Below the pieces are notes generated by a model. The model did not search any database and had not been told where the DNA came from. It saw nothing but the letters and a program-made list of their open reading frames with translations. Shown piece by piece: positions 9,113 through 18,548 of a stretch of DNA of 64,000 nt. The DNA is taken from assembly GCF_009996845.1 (NCBI RefSeq), contig NZ_JAACYS010000008.1, positions 1 through 64,000 on the forward strand. The letters run 5' to 3'. Position 1 is the stretch's first letter; each line of letters opens with the position of its first letter. This DNA is from Pallidibacillus pasinlerensis. GTDB taxonomy: Bacteria > Bacillota > Bacilli > Bacillales > Caldibacillaceae. Made by a program: the position numbers and the translations under genes.

Positions 9113-10114
9113 TCAAGCACCTCCTTTATTTCCATTTAACGATTCAATTAAGCGATCTACATAAATGGCAAAGCCAATTGCTTTTGTATCATAACCAAAT
9201 TGTTTCGTAAGATTATCGTATCTTCCCCCGAGTAAAACCGGACTGCCGTAACCTGTTATAAAACCTTGAAAAACAATGCACGTATAGTAATTTAAATGGT
9301 TGATTAAACCTAGGTCGAGGGATAAATATTGTTCATAACCTTTAGCAACTAATTTCTCATAAACAGCTTTTAAGTGACGAATTTCATCTGTCATTTCATT
9401 ATTAATCGCAATTTGAAACGCTCTCCGAAACACTTCTTCTGGTTCCCCATATAATGTAGGTATTGTTCGTAATGCATTTTTTAACTCTTCATCAATCGCT
9501 AATTCATTAACGTTCTTCTTTAATTGAGCAAAGTTTTTATCTTCAATTAGTCGCTGTATATCATTCATCGCTTCCTTAGGTAAATCAATTTGTTCAACTA
9601 ATTTTTTAAAGAAATTCGCCTGACCGATATCAATTGTAAAATTTACAACTCCAACTTCCTGTAACGATTCAATCGCCAAACTTATAATTTCCACATCGGC
9701 CTCTCCCCCGTTTTTCCCAAACAATTCCACCCCTGCTTGAGTAAACTCTCGCGATTGGATATTTTGTAAATCTTCATTCATTCGAAAAATACTCGTTACG
9801 TAAGAAAATCTTTGTACCGGGTCAGCGTTTTGATAATTTTGTGCTACCATTCTAGCAATCGGAATTGTGGCATCCGGGCGTAACACTAAAATTTTGCCAT
9901 CGGTATCAATGAGCTTAATCATTTGATCCTTATTCAACGTTCCTTCAATTTTGTTAAATAAATCATAATACTCAAATACCGGCGTTTGAATTTGTTTGTA
10001 TTCATATTGCTTAAAAAGGTTCTTCAATTTTATAATTGTTTGTTCTTTTACCTCGAAATCTTCTCCATGTAAATCATTGACTCCTTTCGGAACAAGCTGA
10101 CTCAGTTTCTCCAT
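9113..10114 (-). CDS. hisZ: ATP phosphoribosyltransferase regulatory subunit
   Basis: A 333-residue histidyl-tRNA-synthetase-like protein with no tRNA function, which forms the allosteric octamer with short HisG. Class II synthetase remnants are seen: PVFEYYDLFNK, LRPDATIPIARM (motif 2 region) and GGRYDNLTKQFG. It is shorter than real HisRS and has no C-terminal anticodon domain. It is the first gene of the his operon. The 116-base gap before hisK is AT-rich; I find no T-box or other leader there, and the hisZ promoter itself is unclear. Confidence 0.93.
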   Translation of the reverse strand: MEKLSQLVPKGVNDLHGEDFEVKEQTIIKLKNLFKQYEYKQIQTPVFEYYDLFNKIEGTLNKDQMIKLIDTDGKILVLRPDATIPIARMVAQNYQNADPVQRFSYVTSIFRMNEDLQNIQSREFTQAGVELFGKNGGEADVEIISLAIESLQEVGVVNFTIDIGQANFFKKLVEQIDLPKEAMNDIQRLIEDKNFAQLKKNVNELAIDEELKNALRTIPTLYGEPEEVFRRAFQIAINNEMTDEIRHLKAVYEKLVAKGYEQYLSLDLGLINHLNYYTCIVFQGFITGYGSPVLLGGRYDNLTKQFGYDTKAIGFAIYVDRLIESLNGNKGGA

Positions 10115-10168
10115 AACAACACAACCTTTTAATTTGTTAATAATTTAATTAATTAGTATTTTAACACT

Positions 10169-10196
10169 TTATCAAAATAAAAGCATGTAGTATTAT
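10169..10196 (+). promoter_or_regulatory. Possible promoter of hisK
   Basis: TTATCA (10169-10174) and TATTAT (10191-10196) are separated by 16 bases, about 20 bases before the hisK Shine-Dalgarno. The match is moderate in a very AT-rich gap, and the divergent hisZ promoter must overlap it. Confidence 0.35.
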
Positions 10197-10230
10197 TAAA
10201 ATATACAAAAAAATTTTAGAAGGTGAAAAA

Positions 10231-11019
10231 ATGTTTGATTTTCATTTACACAGTTCTTTTAGTGAAGACTGTGATACACCGATGGAGGAAATGGTAAAAG
10301 AAGCTATAAAAAAAGGAATTAAAGAGATGTGTTTTACGGAACATTACGATGAAGATTATCCTGATCAGGATTGGACCTTCGATTTAGATTTTGAAAAATA
10401 CGATCAAAAAATTAAGGAAATGCAAAGGACTTACGGAGATAAAATAAAAATCCGAAAAGGAATTGAACTAGGTGTGCAACCGCATGTTCTCGATAGTTAT
10501 GAAAAAATAACAAGCAATGAATATTTTGATTTTATTATTTGTTCGATGCACGCAGCTAAGAAAAAAGACTTGCATTTCGGTGAATTTTTCAAAGGTAAGT
10601 CATTAGATCAAGCATATGAAGAATTTTACACTGAACTATTTGAGTGTATTCAAAAGTTTAAACGCTTTAATATTTTAGGACATCTAGATTTAGTAACTAG
10701 ATATAAGTACGAAGATGGTCTCGGAATGTGTCTCGATATTATTGAGGAAATTTTTAAGGAAATTATTCCAAACGGACAAGGCATCGAAATTAATACATCC
10801 GGTTTTTATTATGGAATTGGTCGTGTCCATCCTCACCTTGATATTTTAAAGCTATACAAAGAGTTGGGTGGAGAGATTATTACAATCGGTTCCGATGCCC
10901 ATAAACCAGAACGTCTAGCAGAATACTATGATTACTCTGTTGATTTGTTAAAAAATCTTGGTTTTAAATATGTTGCTACATTCGAAAGTCAACAGCCAAT
11001 ATTTCATAAACTTGGTTAA
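10231..11019 (+). CDS. hisK: Histidinol-phosphatase, PHP family
   Basis: A 262-residue PHP-domain phosphatase that dephosphorylates histidinol phosphate. Metal ligands are visible in FDFHLHSSFSED, FTEHYDED, CSMHAAKK, LGHLDLV and TIGSDAHKPE. This is the Bacillus HisJ/YtvP type, not the HAD phosphatase of enterics. It is divergent from the his operon and completes the pathway. AGAAGGTG precedes the ATG. It is single-gene, with its own terminator. Confidence 0.92.
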   Translation: MFDFHLHSSFSEDCDTPMEEMVKEAIKKGIKEMCFTEHYDEDYPDQDWTFDLDFEKYDQKIKEMQRTYGDKIKIRKGIELGVQPHVLDSYEKITSNEYFDFIICSMHAAKKKDLHFGEFFKGKSLDQAYEEFYTELFECIQKFKRFNILGHLDLVTRYKYEDGLGMCLDIIEEIFKEIIPNGQGIEINTSGFYYGIGRVHPHLDILKLYKELGGEIITIGSDAHKPERLAEYYDYSVDLLKNLGFKYVATFESQQPIFHKLG

Positions 11020-11023
11020 AGAG

Positions 11024-11062
11024 AAGAGTATCAAAAGTTTTAAACTTTTGGATACTCTTTTT
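11024..11062 (+). terminator. Intrinsic terminator of hisK
   Basis: Stem AAGAGTATCAAAAGTTT (11024-11040) pairs with 11042-11059 with one bulged G, followed by a T-run. It begins five bases after the stop. Confidence 0.85.
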
Positions 11063-11192
11063 ACGTTTTCAGTACGAATTAATAATAAAAAAATTTTCCG
11101 ACACAAATTTTAATTTATATAGAAGTTATATATTCATTCACATTATAAATATAATGTTTATGAGTAGAAGTAAATTATAGGGGGGATTACGA

Positions 11193-11996
11193 TTGGTTTG
11201 CCCGCAATGTCAAAAACAAAATCAAGAAGGAGCGAAGTTTTGCCCTTATTGTGGATATTCTTATGAAGAAATAGATGTAAATATAGATCGTGAGAAATTA
11301 CAAAGGAAAGAGTATAATCGTAAAATCAAAACGTTTGTAACTAAAAATAATGATGGTCAACAGATGCAAGTCCAAATCGCACCTAATCAGGCACAAAAAG
11401 AAAGTTTCTTTAATCACTTTGCAACATTCTTTATAAACGGATTAAAAAAACCAACCCAATATGCAAAACATCAAGGTGAAGCTAGAGTTATATTTGGCTA
11501 TATTATTTTAGTACTTTCAGCGCTTTTTTATGGACTTGCAATAGCGATGGTTTATATTCATTTCGATCGGGCATTATCTTTTTTTGGCGGAGCTAGCCAT
11601 AGTTTCTTCTCATCCTTTTTTTCTTACTTACTAATTAATCTTGCAATTTTTACCCTTACTGTCGGACTAATATTCGTTTTCGTTAAAAATTTTATGAGAA
11701 TCAATGTCGATTTTAACCATATTGTTGGCCGCTTCGGGACCCTCGCTATTATTCTCCTAGTTTGTAATGTGCTAATATTTCTTTTTGCATTAATAGGTTT
11801 AACATGGCTACAAAACTATGCGAGCGGAATAAGTAACGCCGTATTATATTTCATTATTGTATTAACAATCCAAATGTATGCCCAGGAAACAAAAGAGCAG
11901 TTTGAACCTTTATATGGAAGTCTAATTATTGCAGCTACTGTAATTTTATTAAATTCATTATTTTCAACTTCTATTTTCTCTAATTTATTTTTCTAA
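11193..11996 (+). CDS. Zinc-ribbon membrane protein of unknown function
   Basis: The product has 267 residues and starts at TTG behind a GGGGGGA ribosome-binding site. The N-terminus is a four-cysteine zinc ribbon (CPQCQ, then FCPYCG). A charged linker of about 70 residues follows, then five predicted membrane segments from about residue 95 to the end (IFGYIILVLSALFYG, LLINLAIFTLTVGL, LAIILLVCNVLIFL, AVLYFIIVLTIQMY, LIIAATVILLNSLF). The layout resembles Bacillus zinc-ribbon integral membrane proteins, but I cannot assign a role. It stands alone between two terminators. Confidence 0.8.
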   Translation: MVCPQCQKQNQEGAKFCPYCGYSYEEIDVNIDREKLQRKEYNRKIKTFVTKNNDGQQMQVQIAPNQAQKESFFNHFATFFINGLKKPTQYAKHQGEARVIFGYIILVLSALFYGLAIAMVYIHFDRALSFFGGASHSFFSSFFSYLLINLAIFTLTVGLIFVFVKNFMRINVDFNHIVGRFGTLAIILLVCNVLIFLFALIGLTWLQNYASGISNAVLYFIIVLTIQMYAQETKEQFEPLYGSLIIAATVILLNSLFSTSIFSNLFF

Positions 11997-12003
11997 CAAA
12001 ATA

Positions 12004-12029
12004 AGGAGGCTCATAAAATTCAGCCTCCT
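12004..12029. terminator. Bidirectional terminator between convergent genes
   Basis: Stem AGGAGGCT (12004-12011) pairs with AGCCTCCT (12022-12029). A T-rich tract follows on the plus side and a shorter TTATTTTG on the minus side. It lies between the stops of two convergent genes. Confidence 0.8.
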
Positions 12030-12033
12030 AATT

Positions 12034-12828
12034 TTATTTTTTATTAAATGCATTTCTCGCTAACTTTTCTACTAAGCTTGGAAACAGCGCATGAACTTTA
12101 CTGCCGATATTCATAAATATTGGTAGATTTATTTCCCTAGTACGTGTTAACATACGTTTTACGATTTTTTCCGCTAGTTTTTCAGGATTTAAAACACACC
12201 TTCCGACATTATCTAAATATTTTCCCGTGGCATCAGCTATTTCAAAAAAATTCGTTCGAATCGGACCAGGATTTACAGTTGTAACATATATATGGTTCTT
12301 TTCTACTTCTAAGCGGAGGCTATCAGAAAATTTTATAACCGCTCCCTTTGAAGCAGCATAAATACTTGATTTAGGAGTCGCTAATTTTCCAGCTTGAGAA
12401 GCGATATTTATAATATGACCAGACCCTTGTTTGATCATGATGGGTAATATTTTTTTCGTAATAGCGATTAAACCGAGTACGTTTACGCGAAACATGACTT
12501 CCGTTTCTTCGATAGATGTATCAACAACATATTTAAATTTTCCAAAACCAGCATTGTTAACTAATATATCAACAGTGCCAACTTCTTGAATAATCTGCTC
12601 TAATATTTTTTCTGCCTCAAGTAAATTTCCGACATCTAATTGGTATATAGCTACTTCTACTTTATATTTATCAATTAATTCATCTTTTAATTTTATTAAT
12701 TTATCATAACGTCTCGCAGCTAATATTAAGTTTGCGCCACTTTCTGCACAATTATATGCAATCTGTTCACCAAGACCGCTTGATGCACCGGTGATAAAAA
12801 TTGTTTTTCCTTTAATGCGCTGATTCAT
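12034..12828 (-). CDS. Short-chain dehydrogenase/reductase, YqjQ type
   Basis: A classical Rossmann-fold SDR of 264 residues. The cofactor loop is TGASSGLG near residue 14, NNAGFG follows, and the catalytic Ser-Tyr-Lys are in NIASQAG and IYAASKGA. PGPIRTNFF is the usual segment after the active site. The substrate is unknown. An Arg-Arg pair (AARRYDKL) after the second strand suggests NADP preference. It lies 21 bases after the hydrolase gene and probably shares its transcript, as yqjP-yqjQ do in B. subtilis. Confidence 0.88.
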   Translation of the reverse strand: MNQRIKGKTIFITGASSGLGEQIAYNCAESGANLILAARRYDKLIKLKDELIDKYKVEVAIYQLDVGNLLEAEKILEQIIQEVGTVDILVNNAGFGKFKYVVDTSIEETEVMFRVNVLGLIAITKKILPIMIKQGSGHIINIASQAGKLATPKSSIYAASKGAVIKFSDSLRLEVEKNHIYVTTVNPGPIRTNFFEIADATGKYLDNVGRCVLNPEKLAEKIVKRMLTRTREINLPIFMNIGSKVHALFPSLVEKLARNAFNKK

Positions 12829-12849
12829 TATTTCCTCCAGTTAAATTAC

Positions 12850-13815
12850 CTAGTTGTTTGCAATAAAGTAATGAGTTTCTTGTTCATTTAACAACCTAAT
12901 TTCTTCAATCGATATTAAATAATCTAAAAATCCAACGGTTTGTGAAATGGTCATTGGCATATTTTTTCCATAGGCTTTTGGAAAGATTAATTTATTAAGT
13001 TCAAAGGCTGTCATTTGTTTATTTAATAAGTCAGTTTTAACTTTCATTGCGGAATCATGAAATCTAGAAACTCGTCGCTCAATTAACGAATATACTTGTT
13101 TTACTTCAGGTCCATGACCTGGAAAAACGACATCGACTGGAATTTGTTTAATTTTTTCTAATGAGCGAAGGTAATCAAGAATTGGTTTCGGTCGTTCCTT
13201 TCCAGGGTTATACGGTGGCTCTATAACTGGATTTGAAAACATGCTAGCTAAAATATGATCTCCACCAATTAACAGCCCTTCCCTCTCATTATAATAACTA
13301 AGCTGACTTTGCGAATGCCCTGGTGTTTCATAAATTACCCAATTCGGATGACCTGGTATTGTCATTCCTTCTGATAAAGTTCCAAATAACTCTTGATTCT
13401 CACAAGCAAGTTTATCAAGCAGGCGAAAGTCTTTAAAGCCTTCGTAATATTTGGACGGAATACCGAATTGTTTATAAATTTTAGTGAAGAATGCTACAAT
13501 TTCTTCCCATAATGCCGGTTCTTTTTTTAGCCATTTTCTACCATATTCATGTCCATAAATTTTCACATTCGAAAACTGTTCCAATAAACCAACATGATCT
13601 GTATGATGATGAGTTAAAATTACTTGTTCAATATCATTAGGAGAATAGCCTAACTCACTTAACTCTTGTTTAAACACTTCCCACGCTTCCTGAGTTTTAA
13701 TGCCTGCATCAACAAGTGTTAACGCATCCCCTTTTAATAGAAACATATTAACATTTCCAATTGGAAGTGGTGTTGGAACAGAAATTTTCCCTACTGACTG
13801 AATCCATTCTGCCAT
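12850..13815 (-). CDS. Metallo-beta-lactamase-fold hydrolase, YqjP type
   Basis: A 321-residue MBL-fold enzyme with the metal site THHHTDHVG, downstream His in ETPGHSQSQ, Asp in LIGGDHIL and a final His in FPGHGPEV. A helical C-terminal extension of about 80 residues resembles the winged-helix tail of glyoxalase-II-like or acyl-hydrolase relatives. An upstream ATG at 13833 has no ribosome-binding site. The ATG at 13815 has AAGGGGAT in place, so I use it. The substrate is unknown. Confidence 0.85.
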   Translation of the reverse strand: MAEWIQSVGKISVPTPLPIGNVNMFLLKGDALTLVDAGIKTQEAWEVFKQELSELGYSPNDIEQVILTHHHTDHVGLLEQFSNVKIYGHEYGRKWLKKEPALWEEIVAFFTKIYKQFGIPSKYYEGFKDFRLLDKLACENQELFGTLSEGMTIPGHPNWVIYETPGHSQSQLSYYNEREGLLIGGDHILASMFSNPVIEPPYNPGKERPKPILDYLRSLEKIKQIPVDVVFPGHGPEVKQVYSLIERRVSRFHDSAMKVKTDLLNKQMTAFELNKLIFPKAYGKNMPMTISQTVGFLDYLISIEEIRLLNEQETHYFIANN

Positions 13816-13913
13816 AACAATCCCCTTGTCCATTTATATAATTTAGTTGTTTACCAAGCTCCACCATAAGTTTATCTTTTTTATCGAAAATTGTCACATA
13901 ATATAAATTAAAA

Positions 13914-13958
13914 AAGACTGTTCTACGAATTACGATGTAACCCCAAGTGAACAGTCTT
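13914..13958 (-). terminator. Intrinsic terminator of rnz
   Basis: Arms AAGACTGTTC (13914-13923) and GAACAGTCTT (13949-13958) flank a loop of about 25 bases. On the minus strand a T-run follows. The arms closely match those of the hairpin at 17040-17084. Confidence 0.8.
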
Positions 13959-13964
13959 ACTCAT

Positions 13965-14879
13965 TTATTTCACTATAATCTTTTTCAAATCTTCCGCTAT
14001 CACAGTATTAGGAAAAATTTCTTTCGTTTCTTGTTCCAATCTCACCCAATCTTGTTTTTCATATCGGGAACTAATATGAGTGATTACAAGTTGTTTCACT
14101 TGTGCTTTTACTGCCGTTTGCGCTGCTTGATGCGTTGTTGAATGGAAAAACTCATAGGCTGCCTCTTCCATTTCTTTATCCAGTGTAGCCTCATGGACTA
14201 ATATGTCAGCGTCTTTTGCTAATTCGACAGCATGATCACATGGTCTTGTATCACCTAAAATAGTGATCACTCTTCCCTTTTTATCGGGACCTAAAAAGTC
14301 TTTACCATTTATTAACCGGCCGTCTTCTAATTCAATAGTTTCCCCATTTTTTAGTAATTGATAATGAGGACCAGGTGTAACCCCGATTTCTTTTAACTTA
14401 TCAACTAATAACACGCCTGGCTTATCCTTTTCTACAACCCGGTAACCATATGAAGGAATAGCATGTTCTAATAATTTTGCTTCAACTTTAAAGTTCCCTA
14501 CATCAAATATTTGCCCGTCTTCAAACTCAATAATTTCGATTTTATAATTTAAATGAGTTTGACTAACAGATAAACTCACTTCAATAAAATCGCGAATGCC
14601 CTTTGGACCGTAAATTGTTAATGGCTCGGTTCCACCTAAAAAGGACCTGCTTCCTAGTAGACCAGGTAAACCAAAGATATGATCACCATGTAAATGAGTA
14701 ATAAAAATTTTTGATATTTTACGAGGCTTTATTGATGTATGTAAAATTTGATGTTGCGTTGCTTCACCGCAGTCAAACAGCCAAATCGAACCATCTTCTA
14801 AATGTTTTAAAGCAATAGAAGTCACATTCCGATATTTTGCCGGCATACCAGCACCAGTTCCTAAAAAAGTAATTTCCAA
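13965..14879 (-). CDS. rnz: Ribonuclease Z (tRNA 3'-endonuclease)
   Basis: A 304-residue tRNase Z that trims the 3' trailer of precursor tRNAs, mainly those without encoded [16 protein letters not shown] is the canonical start, the zinc motif is [15 protein letters not shown], and later ligands are in LGDTRPC, LVHEATL and THISSRY. The flexible exosite region lies around residues 150-180. It is transcribed divergently from zwf, as in B. subtilis. Confidence 0.95.
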   Translation of the reverse strand: MEITFLGTGAGMPAKYRNVTSIALKHLEDGSIWLFDCGEATQHQILHTSIKPRKISKIFITHLHGDHIFGLPGLLGSRSFLGGTEPLTIYGPKGIRDFIEVSLSVSQTHLNYKIEIIEFEDGQIFDVGNFKVEAKLLEHAIPSYGYRVVEKDKPGVLLVDKLKEIGVTPGPHYQLLKNGETIELEDGRLINGKDFLGPDKKGRVITILGDTRPCDHAVELAKDADILVHEATLDKEMEEAAYEFFHSTTHQAAQTAVKAQVKQLVITHISSRYEKQDWVRLEQETKEIFPNTVIAEDLKKIIVK

Positions 14880-15080
14880 TATAACTCCTCCAATTAGTTT
14901 TGAATCTCTTATATTTCATTTATAATTGACTTTATCATTATCAATGTTTCTTCTCTTTTTTTCAAATATTTATACATAACATTATACAGCTTAATTCTAT
15001 ATGATAAACAGCTTTTAACTGCTATTTGAACAACATATAAAATTTTTTTTAGTAAACAATAAAAGTAAACGGTACCAAAT

Positions 15081-15109
15081 TTGCTATTCATTGGATACAT
15101 ATGTAAAAT
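15081..15109 (+). promoter_or_regulatory. Predicted promoter of zwf
   Basis: TTGCTA (15081-15086) and TAAAAT (15104-15109) have a 17-base spacer, 40 bases before the zwf start. The rest of the rnz-zwf gap (14880-15148) is AT-rich and holds no convincing gene. Confidence 0.5.
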
Positions 15110-15148
15110 TTAATTGTTAATATTATCACAAAGGAAAGAGGGGGAAAA

Positions 15149-16639
15149 GTGAAAACAGTTGAAAGTCCTTCATCATTAATATTACTTTTTGGTGCAACTG
15201 GTGACTTAGCAAAAAGGAAGTTGTATCCTTCTTTATATAATCTATACAAAAAAGGACAACTTTCAAAACGTTTTGCTGTCGTAGGTGTCGCCAGAAGACT
15301 AAAAAATGATGCTGAATTAAGGGAATGGGTTAAAGATTCTATCTTAACGTACGGTGAAAGTGAAAATGAAAAAGACTTAAATGCATTTACTTCCCACTTT
15401 TATTATCAATCCCATGATGTTACTGATTCCGCATCCTATAAACAGTTAAAAACATTAGTTGATCGATTAGATAAGGAATACGAGTTAGGTGGAAATCGAA
15501 TTTTTTACTTAGCGATGTCTCCAGAATTTTTTGGTACGGTTGCCGAACATTTAAAAGAAGATGGTTTAACAGATACTAACGGTTTTAAACGTTTAGTCAT
15601 TGAAAAGCCTTTCGGTCACGATTTACAATCCGCTATTAAGTTAAACAACCAAATTCGCAAAGCATTTGATGAGGATGAAATTTATCGAATCGACCACTAT
15701 TTAGGAAAAGAAATGGTTCAAAATATTGAAGTCATCCGTTTTTCTAACGCTATTTTTGAACCACTATGGAATAATAGATACATTTCCAATATTCAAATCA
15801 CTTCAAGTGAAACCCTCGGTGTTGAAGAACGTGCCAATTATTATGATAAAAGTGGTGCCATTCGCGACATGGTACAAAACCATATGATGCAAATGGTAAC
15901 ATTACTTGCAATGGAACCGCCGATTAAATTGACTACCGATGAAATACGTAGTGAAAAAGTAAAAGTATTACGTGCACTACGACCAGTAGATAAAGAAAAT
16001 ATTAATAAATATTTCGTTCGGGGACAATATGATCGAGGTGTTATTAACGGCGAAGAGGTGCCAGGCTACCGTCAAGAAATGAATGTTCCTGAAGATTCAA
16101 ATACAGAAACTTATTTTGCCGGGAAATTTTTAATTGATAATTTCCGTTGGGCAGGTGTACCTTTCTATGTTCGAACAGGAAAACGGATGGCAACGAAATC
16201 AACAAAGATTGTAATTCAATTTAAAGATATTCCGATGAACTTATACTTTAAGTCAGGTTCAAATTTAAAGCCAAATCTACTTGTTATTCATATTCAACCA
16301 GATGAAGGTATAACTTTACACTTAAACGTTAAAAAAGCAGGGCAAGGTATTATTACTACACCGATTAAATTAAATTATTCAACATCCAGTGTTGATGGGA
16401 TGAATACACCAGAAGCTTACGAAAAATTATTATATGATTGCTTACGTGGGGATGCAACAAACTTTACCCATTGGGATGAAGTAGCATTATCTTGGCAATT
16501 CGTTGATGAAATCTCAGCCGTATGGGAAAATGAACCTGCTAATTTCCCGAATTATCGAGCTGGGTCAATGGGGCCAAAAGAGGCTGACCTTCTACTTGAA
16601 AAAGATGGATTCTCATGGTGGCCAATTATCGATGAGTAA
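15149..16639 (+). CDS. zwf: Glucose-6-phosphate 1-dehydrogenase
   Basis: A 496-residue enzyme that opens the oxidative pentose-phosphate pathway and yields NADPH. The N-terminal dinucleotide fold has FGATGDLAKRKLYPSL, and the substrate and catalytic site is RIDHYLGKEMVQN. The C-terminal beta+alpha domain is complete. It starts at GTG behind AAGGAAAGAGGGGG. It lies opposite gndA, the next oxidative enzyme of the pathway. A strong terminator follows. Confidence 0.95.
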   Translation: MKTVESPSSLILLFGATGDLAKRKLYPSLYNLYKKGQLSKRFAVVGVARRLKNDAELREWVKDSILTYGESENEKDLNAFTSHFYYQSHDVTDSASYKQLKTLVDRLDKEYELGGNRIFYLAMSPEFFGTVAEHLKEDGLTDTNGFKRLVIEKPFGHDLQSAIKLNNQIRKAFDEDEIYRIDHYLGKEMVQNIEVIRFSNAIFEPLWNNRYISNIQITSSETLGVEERANYYDKSGAIRDMVQNHMMQMVTLLAMEPPIKLTTDEIRSEKVKVLRALRPVDKENINKYFVRGQYDRGVINGEEVPGYRQEMNVPEDSNTETYFAGKFLIDNFRWAGVPFYVRTGKRMATKSTKIVIQFKDIPMNLYFKSGSNLKPNLLVIHIQPDEGITLHLNVKKAGQGIITTPIKLNYSTSSVDGMNTPEAYEKLLYDCLRGDATNFTHWDEVALSWQFVDEISAVWENEPANFPNYRAGSMGPKEADLLLEKDGFSWWPIIDE

Positions 16640-16666
16640 CGAACAATGATGTATACTTACTAATCA

Positions 16667-16716
16667 AACCCAAGAATGGTTGTAAATAAATCACAAGCAT
16701 TCTTGGGTTATTTTTT
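16667..16716 (+). terminator. Intrinsic terminator of zwf
   Basis: A perfect 12-bp stem, AACCCAAGAATG (16667-16678) with CATTCTTGGGTT (16698-16709), is followed by ATTTTTT. Confidence 0.92.
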
Positions 16717-16809
16717 ACCTATCTCCTGATTGAAGGAAATTTCGGTTTTGCACAAACTGTTCCACTTCTGATAAGAAGAAAGATTTACATCCCACTTATA
16801 ATATGTAAA

Positions 16810-17011
16810 AGCGCAATACACCCCGTTCCAAAATTTATTGCATCCGTACATTTATTAATCGCAAACGAGTGGAAGAAGCAAAATATACTTACAGCGGGAA
16901 ATCATTTCATTTACTGATGTGGCATTTATGGTAGGCTATCAATACGTTAATTACTTCACTAAAGTTTTTAAAAAGTATACTTCTTTAACACCTCTCCATA
17001 TGTTAAAATAA
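16810..17011 (+). pseudogene. Decayed C-terminal HTH of an AraC-family regulator
   Basis: No intact frame exists, but pieces in two plus frames read as the AraC DNA-binding domain. FINRKRVEEAK lies around 16850-16885. After a frame change, FTDVAFMVGYQYVNYF plus TKVFKKYTSLTPLHMLK end at a TAA (17009-17011). Order, spacing and ending match the two helix-turn-helix units of AraC/YesN-type proteins. Everything upstream of the DNA-binding domain is gone or unrecognisable, and there is no start or ribosome-binding site. The left limit is approximate. The remainder of the 16640-17120 gap holds only the zwf and gndA terminators. Confidence 0.7.
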
Positions 17012-17039
17012 ACGGTTCTTATTAATTGCAAAGAAAATT

Positions 17040-17084
17040 GGACTGTTCGAAGAAAAACCCAATATGGATTTTAGTGAACAGTCC
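17040..17084. terminator. Terminator shared by the pseudogene side and gndA
   Basis: Arms GGACTGTTC (17040-17048) and GAACAGTCC (17076-17084) are followed by TATTTTTT on the plus strand and AATTTTC on the minus strand, 37 bases after the gndA stop. Confidence 0.75.
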
Positions 17085-17120
17085 TATTTTTTCTATAATA
17101 TGATGTTCGCTAGGTTTAAC

Positions 17121-18530
17121 CTACTCCATCCAATTAAAATGGAATACTCCTTCTTTATCAACTCTTTCAAATGTGTGTGCACCAAAGTAATCACGTTGTG
17201 CTTGTAATAAGTTAGCTGGTAAAGTTTCAGAACGGTAGCTATCAAAGTAAGCTAGAGCACTTGAGAAACATGGTGCAGGAATACCGTTTATTGCTGCTGT
17301 AGCAACAACTTTACGTAATGCTTCTTGATAACGATCAGCAATACCTTTGAAGTATTCATCTAATAATAAGTTGTCTAGTTCTGGATTGCGATCATATGCT
17401 TCTTTAATTTTTTGTAAAAATTGTGCACGAATAATGCAGCCACCACGCCAAATCATCGCAATATCACCATAATTCAAGTCCCAATTGTACTCGTTCGAAG
17501 CAGCCCGTAATTGAGCAAATCCCTGTGCATATGAACAAATTTTACTTAAGTATAATGCTTGGCGAACTTGTTCGATAAATTCTTGTTTATCACCATTAAA
17601 TACTTCTTTCACTGGTCCAGATAATACTTTACTAGCTTTAACACGTTCATCTTTAATTGCAGATATATTTCGTGCGAAAACTGATTCCGTAATTAATGAC
17701 AGATTGATCCCTAAGTCTAATGCACTTTGACTTGTCCATTTACCTGTACCTTTTTGTCCAGCCTTATCTAAAATAACATCTACCATATGTTTTCCTGTTT
17801 CAGGATCTTTTTTGCTAAAAATATCAGCAGTAATTTCGATTAAATAACTATCAAGTTCACCCTTATTCCACTCGGTAAATACTTCATGTAATTCCTCATT
17901 GGATAAACCTAGATAATGTTTTAACATGAAATAGGATTCACCGATTAATTGCATATCACCGTATTCAATTCCATTATGAACCATTTTCACATAATGACCC
18001 GCACCATCTGGACCAATATAAGTTGCACATGATTCGTCATTAACCTTTGCAGAAATAGCTTTAACAATTGGTTCAACTAAATCATATGCTTCTTTTTGTC
18101 CTCCTGGCATAAGTGATGGTCCTTTTAAGGCACCTTCTTCACCACCGGAAACACCCATACCTACGAAATTAAACCCTAATTCACTTAACTGTTTATTTCG
18201 ACGAATCGTATCTTCATAATAAGCATTACCACCGTCAATTAAAATATCACCTTGATCTAAGTATGGAATTAACTGTTCAATTGTTGCATCTGTAGCTGCC
18301 CCAGCTTTAACCATAATTAAAATTTTTCGTGGTCGTTCAAGGGAATTAACAAATTCTTGAATAGAATATGTTGGTACTACATTTTTCCCTTCTGCTTCTT
18401 TCATCATCGCATCTGTTTTTTCTCGAGAACGGTTGTAAACAGATACAGTATATCCTTTACTTTCAATATTGAACGCTAAATTTTTTCCCATTACTGCTAG
18501 TCCAACTACGCCAATTTGTTGTTTAGTCAT
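17121..18530 (-). CDS. gndA: 6-phosphogluconate dehydrogenase, decarboxylating
   Basis: A 469-residue enzyme that oxidises 6-phosphogluconate to ribulose 5-phosphate. The cofactor loop is [13 protein letters not shown], followed by [10 protein letters not shown]. The substrate site includes [16 protein letters not shown], and the catalytic Lys-His region is in [13 protein letters not shown]. The C-terminal helical domain and tail (FHFNWME) are complete. It lies 18 bases after dinB, so the two may share a transcript; yqjI and yqjH are also neighbours in B. subtilis. Confidence 0.95.
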   Translation of the reverse strand: MTKQQIGVVGLAVMGKNLAFNIESKGYTVSVYNRSREKTDAMMKEAEGKNVVPTYSIQEFVNSLERPRKILIMVKAGAATDATIEQLIPYLDQGDILIDGGNAYYEDTIRRNKQLSELGFNFVGMGVSGGEEGALKGPSLMPGGQKEAYDLVEPIVKAISAKVNDESCATYIGPDGAGHYVKMVHNGIEYGDMQLIGESYFMLKHYLGLSNEELHEVFTEWNKGELDSYLIEITADIFSKKDPETGKHMVDVILDKAGQKGTGKWTSQSALDLGINLSLITESVFARNISAIKDERVKASKVLSGPVKEVFNGDKQEFIEQVRQALYLSKICSYAQGFAQLRAASNEYNWDLNYGDIAMIWRGGCIIRAQFLQKIKEAYDRNPELDNLLLDEYFKGIADRYQEALRKVVATAAINGIPAPCFSSALAYFDSYRSETLPANLLQAQRDYFGAHTFERVDKEGVFHFNWME

Positions 18531-18548
18531 TTGTTTACCTCTTTCCTT

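Noticed and set aside
10115-10230. Possible histidine T-box or attenuator ahead of hisZ
   Set aside because: The 116-base gap is too short and lacks a specifier stem or terminator/antiterminator pair.
14909-15100. 63-codon minus-strand open frame upstream of zwf
   Set aside because: It is very AT-rich, has no ribosome-binding site, overlaps the zwf promoter, and its residue mix looks like random translation.
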